Of a stretch of 12,131 nucleotides of DNA, positions 1-7,736 are shown one piece after another (position 1 is the first letter of the stretch; the number at the start of each line of letters is the position of its first letter). A program made the translations under genes and the position numbers. The notes under the pieces were generated by a model that had not been told where the DNA came from, did not search any database, and saw only the letters and a list, made by a program, of their open reading frames with translations. Origin of the DNA: Alphaproteobacteria bacterium (lineage in GTDB: Bacteria; Pseudomonadota; Alphaproteobacteria; UBA8366; JADFVY01); assembly GCA_029881615.1 (NCBI GenBank), contig JAOUMF010000019.1:1-12131 (forward strand). The letters run 5' to 3'.

Positions 1-1301
1 AAAATGCCGTCGACGCCCCTGAACCCGTTCGCGTCGGTCAGGGCCGATGCGGAAAAGTCGGTTGCCGATGGCGATTGCGCCAACAGCGCGGCCATCGCCG
101 TCGCATCATATGACAATGATGCCAGGCGAGGCGGGGTATAGCCGAAGGCCGCCTTGAAGCGAATGTCGAACTTTTTGCGCTCCTCGATTGGCGGAGCGGC
201 GAACCAGGCACCCTGCACGGCTTGTTCAGCGGCGATTTCCGGTGTTTCGTCCCAAGCCCGCAGGCCCAGAATACGCACCGCCGGCTGCTCGACATCATAG
301 AAATTCAACAGAGCCGCCAGGGTCCGCAGATTCTGACCGGAATCGGGCAGGATAACCGCATCGAACGGTGCGTCGCCTATGGTGTCCATGGTCTCCAGCT
401 TGGCCAGGGCCTGCAGGGAAACCTCGTCCTGTTTGCCTTCCAGTTCCGCCATTTGCTGAAGCAGGGCTTCACGCCGCTGGTCATAATCCGTCAGTGCGCG
501 AATTTGCTCGGAAAAATCGGTTGCCGACGGGTCGTAATACGCTGTTCGCGTAACCACCGCGCCGCGCCGTTCCGCCGACTGATAAAGCGCGTCGACTACC
601 TGTTCGCCATATCCGTTCGACGGTGCCCCCACGCCATAACTGACCAGCCCTTGTCCGGCTGCGTAATCGACGATCGCGTCGACCTGTTGATCCGGCGCAA
701 ACCCCAGGACATAGACGCCATTGCCGGCGACGCGCTTGGAATTCGAGAAGGCGACAACATTGATGTCCGAAATTCGTGTCTGCGGCGCCACCTTGGCCAC
801 CGAGTCAGCCAGTAACGGACCGAGAACCAGCTTGGCGCCCCGGCCCATGGCCCGGGCCGCGGCTTCCGCGGCGCCTTCCGGCGTGCCCTTGGTGTCGTAT
901 GGCAGCAGGATGAAGTTCTGGCCGGCAACCTCGAAGACGGCTAACTGCGCCGCATCCAGCATGGCCTTGCCTAGCTCGCCGCGGGGTCCGCTGAGCGGCA
1001 ACAGGATGGCAACCGGCACTCCCTTGGCGGCCGGCGCCGGTCCGCTATCGGTCGGCCTGAATGTGGCGCGCCCCTTTGGCGTGATCTCCAGTTCGAGATC
1101 CGCGAGCGGAGGCAGGCTCGGCGCGGAGGGCCACGGCGGGCTGGGTTTGCGCAGGCTGTTGCGTTGCGCACGAAGATCGGTCGGATCTCCGGTTGCTCCA
1201 CCAGGCCTGTCGGCGCTACAACCAGTAAGAATAATTGTAATGCCAACCGTGGCGACGAGAGCGAATCGTGTCGAAGGAAAACGACAAAGACAGGACAGCA
1301 T
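1..1301 (-). CDS. LpoA-like penicillin-binding protein activator lipoprotein (C-terminus beyond window)
   Basis: Reading leftward from the ATG at 1301-1299 gives 433 codons with no stop before the window edge, so the C-terminus is missing. Residues 1-28 are a lipoprotein signal: basic n-region, hydrophobic segment, and lipobox LTGC with Cys28. Ser at +2 suggests outer-membrane sorting. A proline-rich linker (about 30-92) leads into a type-1 periplasmic-binding fold opening with VPVAILLPLSG (95-105) and containing KLVLGPL (157-163). A charged helical stretch (about 265-305) sits within it. The family is annotated as penicillin-binding protein activators, related to the C-terminal half of E. 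coli LpoA, which stimulates PBP1A. The N-terminal TPR part of LpoA is absent here. Pairing with rsmI and yraN matches the E. coli yraL-yraM-yraN order and supports the call. A GGCGGAG about 10 nt upstream could be the RBS. It could instead be a generic branched-chain amino acid ABC ligand-binding protein, but the lipobox and context argue against that. Confidence 0.85.
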   Translation of the reverse strand, partial: MLSCLCRFPSTRFALVATVGITIILTGCSADRPGGATGDPTDLRAQRNSLRKPSPPWPSAPSLPPLADLELEITPKGRATFRPTDSGPAPAAKGVPVAILLPLSGPRGELGKAMLDAAQLAVFEVAGQNFILLPYDTKGTPEGAAEAAARAMGRGAKLVLGPLLADSVAKVAPQTRISDINVVAFSNSKRVAGNGVYVLGFAPDQQVDAIVDYAAGQGLVSYGVGAPSNGYGEQVVDALYQSAERRGAVVTRTAYYDPSATDFSEQIRALTDYDQRREALLQQMAELEGKQDEVSLQALAKLETMDTIGDAPFDAVILPDSGQNLRTLAALLNFYDVEQPAVRILGLRAWDETPEIAAEQAVQGAWFAAPPIEERKKFDIRFKAAFGYTPPRLASLSYDATAMAALLAQSPSATDFSASALTDANGFRGVDGI

Positions 1302-2224
1302 GTATTGGCGACTCCGCCAGTGTAATTGCTAATGAAAAAACCCAGGCTCAACCTAGCGGCCAAAAGACCGAAAGTAAACTATTGCCGGGACTTTACATCG
1401 TTGCAACGCCTATCGGCAATATCCGTGACATCACCCTGCGCGCCCTCGATATTCTGGCCAATGTTGACATACTGGTCTGCGAGGACACCAGAGTTACGCA
1501 AAAACTACTTCGCGCATATGACATTACTGCGGCAAAAATCTTTCCATATCATGAACATAATGCGGAAATTATTCGCCCGAAGCTGATGGAACGCCTGCGT
1601 GCGGGCGAAACAATAGCCCTGACAAGCGACGCGGGAACTCCTCTTGTTTCCGATCCCGGCTATAAACTGGTGCGCGAGGCGGCCGCCGAAAATATTGCGG
1701 TTTATGCGGTGCCGGGCGCTTCGGCCAGCCTTGCGGCGCTGGTTTCGGCGGGATTGCCGACGGACCGTTTCCTGTTTGCCGGCTTTTTGCCGTCCCGACG
1801 AACGGCGCGCCGGCAATCGCTGCAGGAAGTCGCCGCGATTCCGGCCAGCCTTATTTTCTACGAATCGGCCCGCCGGTTGGCCGAAAGCCTGAAAGATATG
1901 GCAGAGTTGTTTGGCCCCAGGCCGGCGGCGGTCGCCAGGGAGTTGACCAAACTGTACGAGGAAATTCGCCGCGGTCCCCTGGATGAACTGGCGGCGCATT
2001 ATGCGACGGCGGGTGCGCCGAAGGGCGAAGTCGTGATTGTCGTTGGGGCGCCGGGCAAGGATCTGGGCGAGGTCGATATCGACGGCATGTTGCGTGAAGC
2101 CTTGCGGAGTATGAGTTTGCGCGATGCCGCCGCGACGGTCAGCGAGGCCAGCGGCCAGCCCCGTCGCAAGGTATATGCGCGTGCACTGGAACTGTTGAAG
2201 GGTGGCGAGGTGGACGGATCGTGA
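1268..2224 (+). CDS. rsmI: 16S rRNA (cytidine1402-2'-O)-methyltransferase RsmI
   Basis: RsmI uses S-adenosylmethionine to 2'-O-methylate C1402 of 16S rRNA in the decoding centre. The tetrapyrrole-methylase fold is clear. LYIVATPIGN (42-51) begins the core, then CEDTR (71-75), SDAGTPLVSDPGY (120-132), VPGASASLAALVSAGLPTDR (148-167), FYESARRL and VARELTKLYEE. The C-terminal 50 residues carry the small helical domain typical of RsmI (SLRDAAATVSEASGQPRRKV). The GTG at 1268 gives 318 aa with about 40 residues before the core, longer than usual; a weak GAGAG lies 6 nt upstream. The only other ordinary in-frame initiator before the core is TTG at 1382, which gives 280 aa. The 1268 start overlaps the divergent lipoprotein gene by 34 bp. 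The TGA overlaps the GTG of yraN, indicating translational coupling. Identity is very secure; the start is not. Confidence 0.95.
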   Translation: MSKENDKDRTACIGDSASVIANEKTQAQPSGQKTESKLLPGLYIVATPIGNIRDITLRALDILANVDILVCEDTRVTQKLLRAYDITAAKIFPYHEHNAEIIRPKLMERLRAGETIALTSDAGTPLVSDPGYKLVREAAAENIAVYAVPGASASLAALVSAGLPTDRFLFAGFLPSRRTARRQSLQEVAAIPASLIFYESARRLAESLKDMAELFGPRPAAVARELTKLYEEIRRGPLDELAAHYATAGAPKGEVVIVVGAPGKDLGEVDIDGMLREALRSMSLRDAAATVSEASGQPRRKVYARALELLKGGEVDGS

Positions 2225-2622
2225 CCCGCGAAGACCGGCAGCGGGCCTGGCGGCGCGGATGGTGGGCCGAAACGCTTTGCGCGGTTTATCTCAGACTGCA
2301 TGGCTACCGGATATTGTCCCGGCGCATGCGCACCCCGGTTGGGGAAATTGATGTTCTGGTTCGTCGGGGGCGCGTGCTGGCGGTTGTCGAGGTAAAGGCG
2401 CGGGGAGACCTGGCGCTTGCCGCCGAGTCGGTGACCGACCGGCAAAAGCAGCGACTGATCCGCGCGGCGGGCTGGGTGGTATCCGGGCGACCGGACCTCG
2501 CCGCCCTGGACCTGCGCTTCGATGTGATGCTTGTGGCGCCATGGCGCCTGCCGAGGCATGTGGTTGATGCTTGGCGAGCGGATGCGCAAAGGTTACAGTC
2601 CCGGGGTGTGATATCCTGGTAA
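2221..2622 (+). CDS. yraN: YraN family protein (UPF0102, endonuclease-like fold)
   Basis: This 133-aa protein matches the UPF0102/YraN family in length and motifs. These proteins have a restriction-endonuclease/Holliday-junction-resolvase-like fold; no firm cellular function is established. The nuclease-type motif is visible as GEID (41-44) followed by VVEVKAR (55-61), supplying the Glu/Asp-Glu-Lys residues of a PD-(D/E)xK site. It is followed by ESVTDRQKQRLIRAA, the other conserved block, and a basic N-terminal segment with WWAE. The GTG start shares its bases with the rsmI stop (GTGA at 2221-2224), so translation is probably coupled. The rsmI-yraN pairing is widely conserved. All acidic and lysine residues expected at the site are present, so activity is possible but unproven. 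Confidence 0.93.
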   Translation: MTREDRQRAWRRGWWAETLCAVYLRLHGYRILSRRMRTPVGEIDVLVRRGRVLAVVEVKARGDLALAAESVTDRQKQRLIRAAGWVVSGRPDLAALDLRFDVMLVAPWRLPRHVVDAWRADAQRLQSRGVISW

Positions 2623-2645
2623 TCAAACACGAGCGAGCCTGGAAA

Positions 2646-3263
2646 ATGCCGAATAAGAAGCCGTTTCCTAAAGGGTTGCTAGCCCTGATAGTGACATTGT
2701 CCCTTTCCCCGTTTCTTGGTGGCTGCGCGCCGCTGGTGGTTGGCGGCGCGGCGGTTGGCGCTACCGTGGTGGGGCAGGAACGCCCAGTGAAGCAGGCAAT
2801 TTCCGATACGACGATTCAGGCCAGCATCAACAAGAACCTGCTGGAGTTCAGCGTCGATATATTTCAGAGAGTCGATATTTCCGTGGTCGAGGGAAAGGTA
2901 TTGCTTACCGGGCTGGTTCCCGAACCGCAAAACCGGTTGGACGCGGCTCGTCTGGCCTGGCAGGCTGACGGCGTCAGGGAAGTACTCAACGAGATCGAGA
3001 TCAAGGATAAAAGCACCCTGACAGACGCGGCGCGCGACACCTGGATTACCACCAAGCTGCGCAGCAAGATCACCTTCGATGAACAAATTAGCGGCGTCAA
3101 TTACACCATCGATACGGTGAACCAGAGAATATACCTGCTTGGCATCGCTCAAAGCCAGGCGGAGCTTGACCGGGTCATTTCCTATGCGCGCGACATCGAT
3201 TATGTTCGTGGCGTAATCCCTTACGTCCGGATCAAGGAGCAAAAAGCCGGCACCGGCGGCTGA
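2646..3263 (+). CDS. DolP/OsmY-like lipoprotein with two BON domains
   Basis: The ATG at 2646 gives 205 aa beginning with a lipoprotein signal: MPNKKPFPKG basic region, hydrophobic core, and lipobox LGGC with Cys27. Ala at +2 predicts outer-membrane localisation. An open frame extends upstream to 2571 inside yraN but would spoil the signal peptide, so it was not used. A glycine/alanine/valine-rich segment follows (VVGGAAVGATVVG). Two BON domains come next, about 52-122 (VDISVVEGKVLLTGLVPEP in its core) and about 130-197 (YTIDTVNQRIYLLGIAQSQ). This is the architecture of E. coli DolP (YraP, 191 aa), which supports outer-membrane integrity and BAM function, and the position after yraN fits that locus. 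OsmY also has two BON domains but is not a lipoprotein. The gene lies 23 bp after yraN and 3 bp before the next gene, consistent with one operon. The DolP role is inferred from architecture and synteny. Confidence 0.9.
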   Translation: MPNKKPFPKGLLALIVTLSLSPFLGGCAPLVVGGAAVGATVVGQERPVKQAISDTTIQASINKNLLEFSVDIFQRVDISVVEGKVLLTGLVPEPQNRLDAARLAWQADGVREVLNEIEIKDKSTLTDAARDTWITTKLRSKITFDEQISGVNYTIDTVNQRIYLLGIAQSQAELDRVISYARDIDYVRGVIPYVRIKEQKAGTGG

Positions 3264-3266
3264 ATC

Positions 3267-4097
3267 GTGGCGGGCCGGGACAGAATACAGGCACTGCTTC
3301 GCCAAGTGGGCGAAACGCCCGACGAGGGCGTTAAAATCGCCGAGACGGCGTTGCTGTTGGGATCACTGGAACGACCCGGAGTCGCGCTTGGCCGGTATCG
3401 CGACCATTTGAGGCTTGTCGCGGACGATCTTGCCCGGGCGGCCATGGGGGCGGGTTCGCTTGGCGAACGGGTCGCCGCGCTTAATAGCGTCATGTTCTTG
3501 AATTACGGCTACAAGGGCGACCGGCGCACCTATGACGACCCGCAAAACGCAAATTTGCTTCGGGTAATCGATCGCAGACACGGTTTACCGGTAGCTCTTG
3601 GTATTGTGATGATCGATGCCGCGCGGGCGCAGGGCTGGGATGTTGCCGGATTGCGGTTTCCGGGGCATTTCCTCTTGCGCATGGAATATCAGGGGCAACG
3701 CGTCATCCTGGATCCTTTCGAGGAGGGCCAGGAGAGGTCGGCGGCCGATTTGCGGTCATTGTTGCGCGCCCAGGGTGATGATGAGGCCGAACTTCTTCCC
3801 GGGCATTACGAAGCCGCCAGCGATCGCGAAGTCCTGGTGCGGTTGCAGAACAATTTAAAATTGCGCCAGATGCAACTCGGCGACAATATGGCGGCAATCG
3901 CCACGCTGGATACGATGTTGTGGATTGCCCCGCAGGACAAGTATCTATGGCGCGAAAAAGCGCGCTTGGCGGCCTTACTTGGCAGAATTGACGGTGCCGT
4001 AGCGGCATTGAAGGAATATATTGCGCGCGAGACGCTCGATGGGCCGCGCCACGATGCGGCGATGTTGCTTCAGAAGCTGCGTGGACAGGAAGCCTGA
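3267..4097 (+). CDS. SirB1 family protein (transglutaminase-like plus TPR)
   Basis: A 276-aa protein of the SirB1/Transglut_core2 family, starting at a GTG 3 bp after the preceding stop. Family landmarks in order: an N-terminal helical part, LNSVMFLNYGYKGD (72-85), NANLLRVIDRRHGLPVAL (94-111), RFPGHFLLR (130-138) and ILDPF (147-151). A C-terminal TPR-like pair of helices follows (about 190-260), including NNLKLRQMQLGD and WREKARLAALLGRIDGAVAA. His134 and Asp149 correspond to the His/Asp of a transglutaminase-like triad, but the protein contains no cysteine at all, so it cannot be a classic thiol transglutaminase or protease. Its function is unknown; SirB1 proteins are commonly predicted to have a structural or binding role. 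Placement in an operon with a BON lipoprotein and gshB gives no clear functional hint. Confidence 0.9.
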   Translation: MAGRDRIQALLRQVGETPDEGVKIAETALLLGSLERPGVALGRYRDHLRLVADDLARAAMGAGSLGERVAALNSVMFLNYGYKGDRRTYDDPQNANLLRVIDRRHGLPVALGIVMIDAARAQGWDVAGLRFPGHFLLRMEYQGQRVILDPFEEGQERSAADLRSLLRAQGDDEAELLPGHYEAASDREVLVRLQNNLKLRQMQLGDNMAAIATLDTMLWIAPQDKYLWREKARLAALLGRIDGAVAALKEYIARETLDGPRHDAAMLLQKLRGQEA

Positions 4098-4117
4098 GTC
4101 GGGCTTAAAGCCCCGAC
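4098..4117 (+). other. Hairpin after the SirB1 gene
   Basis: Directly after the TGA, GTCGGG (4098-4103) pairs with CCCGAC (4112-4117). CT/AG can extend the stem by 2 bp if one C bulges. No T-run follows, so it is not a standard intrinsic terminator. It may be an mRNA-stabilising 3' structure or a partial attenuator before gshB. A CATAAT at 4134-4139 could be a -10 element for gshB, but no good -35 lies at the right distance. Confidence 0.4.
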
Positions 4118-4150
4118 GACACTCCGTTAAACGCATAATTTCTTTACCTT

Positions 4151-4155
4151 GGAGG
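4151..4155 (+). promoter_or_regulatory. Shine-Dalgarno site fixing the gshB start
   Basis: A perfect GGAGG lies 5 nt before the ATG at 4161. An in-frame TTG at 4149 would extend the protein by four residues but would put this ribosome-binding site inside the coding region. The ATG at 4161 is therefore the better start. Confidence 0.75.
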
Positions 4156-4160
4156 ATTTC

Positions 4161-5126
4161 ATGAGCCTTGCCGTCGCCATCCAGATGGATGCCATAGAGT
4201 CGATTAATATCGATGCGGACAGCAGCTTCGTACTGGCGATGGAGGCGCAGCGCCGGGGCCATGCGCTATACTATTATTTGCCGCATGCCCTGACCTTCGA
4301 GGATAGCCGCCTTTACGCATGGGCGCAGCCGCTTGAGGTTCGCCGCGAGAAGGGCAATCACTATACTCTTGGCGAGGCCGAGAGGCTCGACCTGGCGACC
4401 ATGGATGTTGTTTTGATGCGCCAGGATCCACCGTTTGACATGGCCTACATTACGGCCACTCATCTGCTGGAACATATTCACCCAAAGACCCTTGTGGTGA
4501 ACGACCCGGTATCGGTGCGCAATGCTCCGGAAAAGCTGTTTGTGACTCATTTCCGCGAGTTGATGCCGCCGACCCTGATCACCAGCAGCCGCCACGAGGT
4601 GGTTGAATTCAGGCGTGTTCACAAGGATATCATCGTCAAGCCGCTGTTCGGGAACGGCGGCGCCGGTGTGTTCCATGTGTCGCCGGAAGATGAAAACCTG
4701 ACCGCACTTCTGGAGCTGTTTACCGAGCTTTATCGCGAGCCGCTGATCGTGCAGAAATATCTGCCGGCCGTGCGCGAGGGCGACAAGCGTATCATTCTGG
4801 TCAATGGCGAACCGGTGGGCGCGATCAATCGTATTCCCCCGCCTGGCGAGGCGCGCTCGAATATGCATGCGGGGGGCAAGCCGGCGCGCTCGACCCTGAC
4901 CAGCCGCGAGCGGGAAATTTGCGAAGCGATCGGCCCGACTCTGGTCGAGAAGGGATTGATCTTTGTCGGCATCGACGTGATCGGCAACTGGCTGACCGAG
5001 ATCAACGTGACCTCACCCACCGGCATCCAGGAGATAAATCGTTACGATAGCGTATCAATAGAGGCCCAGATATGGGATGCCATTGAAACCCGGCTGTCGG
5101 AAACGACCACGCGCCTTCCTACCTAG
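4161..5126 (+). CDS. gshB: Glutathione synthetase
   Basis: GshB joins gamma-glutamylcysteine and glycine with ATP to form glutathione in the cytosol. The 321-aa product is close to the E. coli enzyme (316 aa). The N-terminal substrate domain (about 1-122) begins [15 protein letters not shown] and contains [11 protein letters not shown] (86-96) and the motif [14 protein letters not shown] (114-127). The ATP-grasp domain follows: [15 protein letters not shown] (157-171) is the lysine and glycine-rich nucleotide loop, [17 protein letters not shown] (210-226) a core strand pair, RSNMHAGG (232-239) the conserved ligand loop, and [19 protein letters not shown] (270-288) supplies metal-binding Glu280 and Asn282. 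All expected residues are present. It is 63 bp after the SirB1 gene, last in the rightward set, and its stop is 9 bp from that of the convergent rph. The ATG at 4161 is preferred because of the GGAGG upstream. Confidence 0.97.
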   Translation: MSLAVAIQMDAIESINIDADSSFVLAMEAQRRGHALYYYLPHALTFEDSRLYAWAQPLEVRREKGNHYTLGEAERLDLATMDVVLMRQDPPFDMAYITATHLLEHIHPKTLVVNDPVSVRNAPEKLFVTHFRELMPPTLITSSRHEVVEFRRVHKDIIVKPLFGNGGAGVFHVSPEDENLTALLELFTELYREPLIVQKYLPAVREGDKRIILVNGEPVGAINRIPPPGEARSNMHAGGKPARSTLTSREREICEAIGPTLVEKGLIFVGIDVIGNWLTEINVTSPTGIQEINRYDSVSIEAQIWDAIETRLSETTTRLPT

Positions 5127-5135
5127 AGCCTCAAC

Positions 5136-5852
5136 CTACAGCCCCAACGCCGCCCTTTGCGCCGCGGCCAGCTCGTCAATGCCCTTGCGGGCCAGCACCA
5201 TCAGCTGATCGAACTGTTCCTGGCTGAAGGGTTCGGCCTCCGCGGTTCCCTGCACTTCAACGATGCCGCCGGAAGCCGTGAATACAAAATTGGAATCCGC
5301 CTCGGCGGTTGAATCTTCGGCGTAATCGAGGTCAAGAATGGCCTCGCCCCGCCACAGGCCGCACGATACAGCCGCCACCTGATCGCGAAGCGGGATTTCC
5401 TTTATCGCGCCGACGGTTTTCAGGTGGTCGAGGGCTTGGCGCAGCGCTACCCATGCGCCGGTGATCGCCGCCGTGCGGGTGCCGCCATCGGCCTGCAACA
5501 CATCGCAATCGACAGTGATCTGCCGTTCGCCAAGCACGTCCAGACGCGTTACCGCGCGCAGGCTTCGCCCGATCAGCCGTTGAATTTCCTGGGTGCGGCC
5601 CGACTGTTTGCCGCGCGCGGCCTCGCGGTCGGTTCGCGATCCGGTCGAACGCGGCAGCATGCCATATTCGGCGGTGACCCAACCCTTCCCCGAGTTACGC
5701 AGAAACGGGGGAACGCGCTCGATAACGCTGGCGGTGCAAAGAACGTGGGTATCGCCGAAACGTGCGAGGCACGATCCCTCGGCATGTTTGGAAAAGCCGG
5801 GCTCCAGGATGACGGTGCGCATTTCATTGGCGGCGCGGTTCGACGGACGCAT
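5136..5852 (-). CDS. rph: Ribonuclease PH
   Basis: Rph is a phosphorolytic 3'-5' exoribonuclease that trims tRNA 3' ends using phosphate and acts as a hexamer of the PNPase-like fold. The ATG at 5852-5850 gives 238 aa, the usual family length, starting [12 protein letters not shown], and is preceded by GGAG about 9 nt away. The leftward frame stays open to 6161 inside hrcA, but that extension has no family resemblance. Landmarks: [19 protein letters not shown] (17-35), [13 protein letters not shown] (61-73), [16 protein letters not shown] (85-100), [19 protein letters not shown] (115-133) with the phosphate-binding GGTR, and the acidic cluster [16 protein letters not shown] (173-188), which includes Asp180 and Asp186. 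It is divergent from hrcA across 123 bp, an arrangement common in alphaproteobacteria. I saw no clear promoter for it in that gap. Confidence 0.97.
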   Translation of the reverse strand: MRPSNRAANEMRTVILEPGFSKHAEGSCLARFGDTHVLCTASVIERVPPFLRNSGKGWVTAEYGMLPRSTGSRTDREAARGKQSGRTQEIQRLIGRSLRAVTRLDVLGERQITVDCDVLQADGGTRTAAITGAWVALRQALDHLKTVGAIKEIPLRDQVAAVSCGLWRGEAILDLDYAEDSTAEADSNFVFTASGGIVEVQGTAEAEPFSQEQFDQLMVLARKGIDELAAAQRAALGL

Positions 5853-5937
5853 TCGGTATTCTCCAGGTTCTGATGTTGGCAGGCGCGCGGACACTAACGG
5901 CGGCGAGACCAAACGTCTACCCCCTGCACGCCATACA

Positions 5938-5966
5938 TTGACGCTACCCGGGACGCTCACTACATT
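5938..5966 (+). promoter_or_regulatory. Sigma70-like promoter for hrcA-grpE
   Basis: TTGACG (5938-5943) is followed by a 17-nt spacer and TACATT (5961-5966), matching the -35 and -10 consensus at 5/6 and 4/6. Transcription would begin near 5972-5974, only a few bases before the hrcA ATG at 5976. No CIRCE inverted repeat (TTAGCACTC-N9-GAGTGCTAA) is visible here, so direct HrcA autorepression through CIRCE is not supported. Confidence 0.5.
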
Positions 5967-5975
5967 CCCGGCATC

Positions 5976-7013
5976 ATGATAACGGAACTGAACGAACGGT
6001 CGCGCGAAATTCTGCGGCACGTGGTCGAGGCTTATGTCGAGACCGGCGAGCCGGTGGGATCGCGCACGCTTTCGCGCAGGCTGGGTCTGGCGCTCTCGCC
6101 GGCGACGATCCGCAACGTCATGGCGGACCTGGAAGAGTTCGGATTGCTTTATGCCCCGCACACATCGGCTGGCCGGTTGCCGACGGAACGGGGCTTACGA
6201 CTCTTTGTCGATGGAATCCTGCAGATTGGCGCGCTGACCAAGGCCGAACGCACCAGCATCGACAGCCAGTGCAAGGTGTCCGGCCGAAACATGCCCCAGG
6301 TGCTGGAAGAGGCTTCCGCCCTGTTGTCGGGTCTGTCCCATTGCGCCGGGCTTGTGATGGCGCCAAAACAGGATTTGCGCCTCAAGCATATAGAATTCGT
6401 GAATCTGGGTCCCGGCCGGGCGCTGGTGGTCATGGTCGATGAACATGGCGGCGTGGAAAACCGGGTGATCGATTTGCCGCTGGGAATGCCGGCGTCCAGC
6501 CTTGTCGAAGCCAGTAATTTCATGGCCTCCAAACTGGTCGGTCGGACGCTTTCGGAAGCGCGCAAGGAAATCCTGGATGAAGTCAAGAATCAGAAAAACA
6601 AGCTGAATACGCTGACCGCCAAGGTGGTTGAGGCCGGCCTCGCCACATGGTCCGACAAGAAGGATAGCGGCGGCGTGCTGATCGTGCGCGGCCAGGCGAA
6701 TCTTCTGGAAGACGTGAACGCCATCGCCGACCTTGAACATATCCGCGCTCTTTTCGAAGCGCTGGAAACCAAGGAAGCGTTGATCAAATTGCTGGATGCG
6801 GCCGACCTGGGCGAAGGCGTGCAGATTTTCATTGGCGCCGAGAGTGCGCTGTTCACGCTGGCCGGCGCCTCCTTGATCATCGCCCCTTATGCCAACAGCG
6901 AAGAGCGACTGGTCGGCGCGATCGGCGTGATCGGGCCGACCCGCATGAATTATGGCCGTATTATTCCGATGGTTGATTACACTGCGAAACTCATAAGCCG
7001 CATTCTAGATTGA
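5976..7013 (+). CDS. hrcA: Heat-inducible transcription repressor HrcA
   Basis: HrcA represses chaperone genes by binding CIRCE elements and depends on GroEL for activity. The 345-aa protein is full length. The N-terminal winged helix (about 1-75) shows [20 protein letters not shown], then [20 protein letters not shown] and [14 protein letters not shown], ending with [16 protein letters not shown] (64-79). The rest is the GAF-like dimerisation part with the inserted domain, including [18 protein letters not shown] and the late [20 protein letters not shown]. The start matches the family N-terminus, but no Shine-Dalgarno site precedes it and the predicted transcription start is only a few bases upstream, so translation may be leaderless. 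grpE follows after 27 bp and is probably co-transcribed. No CIRCE was found in the window, so its targets (typically groESL) lie elsewhere. Confidence 0.97.
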   Translation: MITELNERSREILRHVVEAYVETGEPVGSRTLSRRLGLALSPATIRNVMADLEEFGLLYAPHTSAGRLPTERGLRLFVDGILQIGALTKAERTSIDSQCKVSGRNMPQVLEEASALLSGLSHCAGLVMAPKQDLRLKHIEFVNLGPGRALVVMVDEHGGVENRVIDLPLGMPASSLVEASNFMASKLVGRTLSEARKEILDEVKNQKNKLNTLTAKVVEAGLATWSDKKDSGGVLIVRGQANLLEDVNAIADLEHIRALFEALETKEALIKLLDAADLGEGVQIFIGAESALFTLAGASLIIAPYANSEERLVGAIGVIGPTRMNYGRIIPMVDYTAKLISRILD

Positions 7014-7040
7014 TATCCTTACATCAGGAACCCGAAGCAT

Positions 7041-7718
7041 ATGACCGAAGACAAACAGACCGCCGACAAGCCCGAACCCGAGATCGAGGTCAAAGATCAG
7101 GCCCGCGCTGAAGCGGAAGCCGAGGCGGTCGAGGAAGCCCTCGCCGACCCCAATCAGTTCAGCGAGGTTGCCGGCGATGGCGATACGCCGCCGGAGGATC
7201 TCATCGCCGAGCTGGAGGCTGACCTGGCGGCCATGAAGGATCAGATGTTGCGTGCCCTGGCCGAGGCAGAAAATACCCGCCGCCGGGCCGAGCGCGACCG
7301 CCAGGAGGCGACGAAATACGGCGCCGTGGGTCTGGCTCGCGACATGCTCAGTGTTTCCGATAATTTGCGTCGCGCGCTTGAAGCGTTGCCGGAAGGTGCC
7401 CGCGATGGCGAGGGCTGGGCGAAGGACCTGATTGCCGGAGTCGAATTGATCGAGCGAGAAGTCCTCGATGCATTTGGCAAGCATGGCGTCGTCAAGCTGG
7501 AGCCGTTGGGCGAGGCCTTCGATCATAATTTCCATCAGGCGATGTTTGAACTGGAAGACCTTGAAAAGCCGGCCGGGACCGTGGTGCAGATGTTGCAGCC
7601 CGGCTATCGCCTGCACGACCGCCTGCTACGCGCCGCCATGGTGGGTGTCTCCAAGGGCGGCCCGAAGGCGGAGAAGCCGGCGGAAAAAGAAGAAGGCAAA
7701 GCCGGCGACAGCGCGTAA
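7041..7718 (+). CDS. grpE: GrpE, DnaK nucleotide exchange factor
   Basis: GrpE dimers release ADP from DnaK and restart the chaperone cycle. The 225-aa protein has an acidic, low-complexity N-terminus (1-50). A long coiled-coil helix follows (about 52-112; AELEADLAAMKDQMLRALAE, then ENTRRRAERDRQEATKYG), then helix-bundle residues and the C-terminal beta domain. The GrpE signature spans about 160-204 and includes FDHNFHQAMFELED, QMLQPGYRLHDRLLRAAMVG. A charged Lys/Glu tail ends the protein. It starts 27 bp after hrcA, with AGGAA about 9 nt before the ATG. Its stop is 18 bp from the stop of the convergent DUF1848 gene; no intrinsic terminator is visible in that gap. dnaK lies about 1.1 kb further on with its own promoter, so exchange factor and chaperone are probably separately controlled. 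Confidence 0.97.
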   Translation: MTEDKQTADKPEPEIEVKDQARAEAEAEAVEEALADPNQFSEVAGDGDTPPEDLIAELEADLAAMKDQMLRALAEAENTRRRAERDRQEATKYGAVGLARDMLSVSDNLRRALEALPEGARDGEGWAKDLIAGVELIEREVLDAFGKHGVVKLEPLGEAFDHNFHQAMFELEDLEKPAGTVVQMLQPGYRLHDRLLRAAMVGVSKGGPKAEKPAEKEEGKAGDSA

Positions 7719-7736
7719 CTGCTGGAACTCTGCTTG

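Noticed and set aside
222..815. A 197-codon rightward open frame in the first kilobase
   Set aside because: It lies opposite the LpoA-like gene, which has a signal peptide, lipobox and recognisable fold. The rightward frame has no motif and is a GC-driven shadow.
5853..5975. Possible CIRCE operator in the rph-hrcA gap
   Set aside because: No TTAGCACTC/GAGTGCTAA inverted repeat or near match could be found there or upstream of dnaK.
5853..6161. N-terminal extension of rph into hrcA
   Set aside because: The frame is open, but the added 103 residues do not resemble RNase PH. The ATG at 5852 gives the standard 238-aa length and has a GGAG ribosome-binding site.
7719..7736. Possible bidirectional terminator between grpE and the DUF1848 gene
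   Set aside because: The 18-bp gap contains no inverted repeat or T-run; any termination would need to be Rho-dependent or lie within coding sequence.
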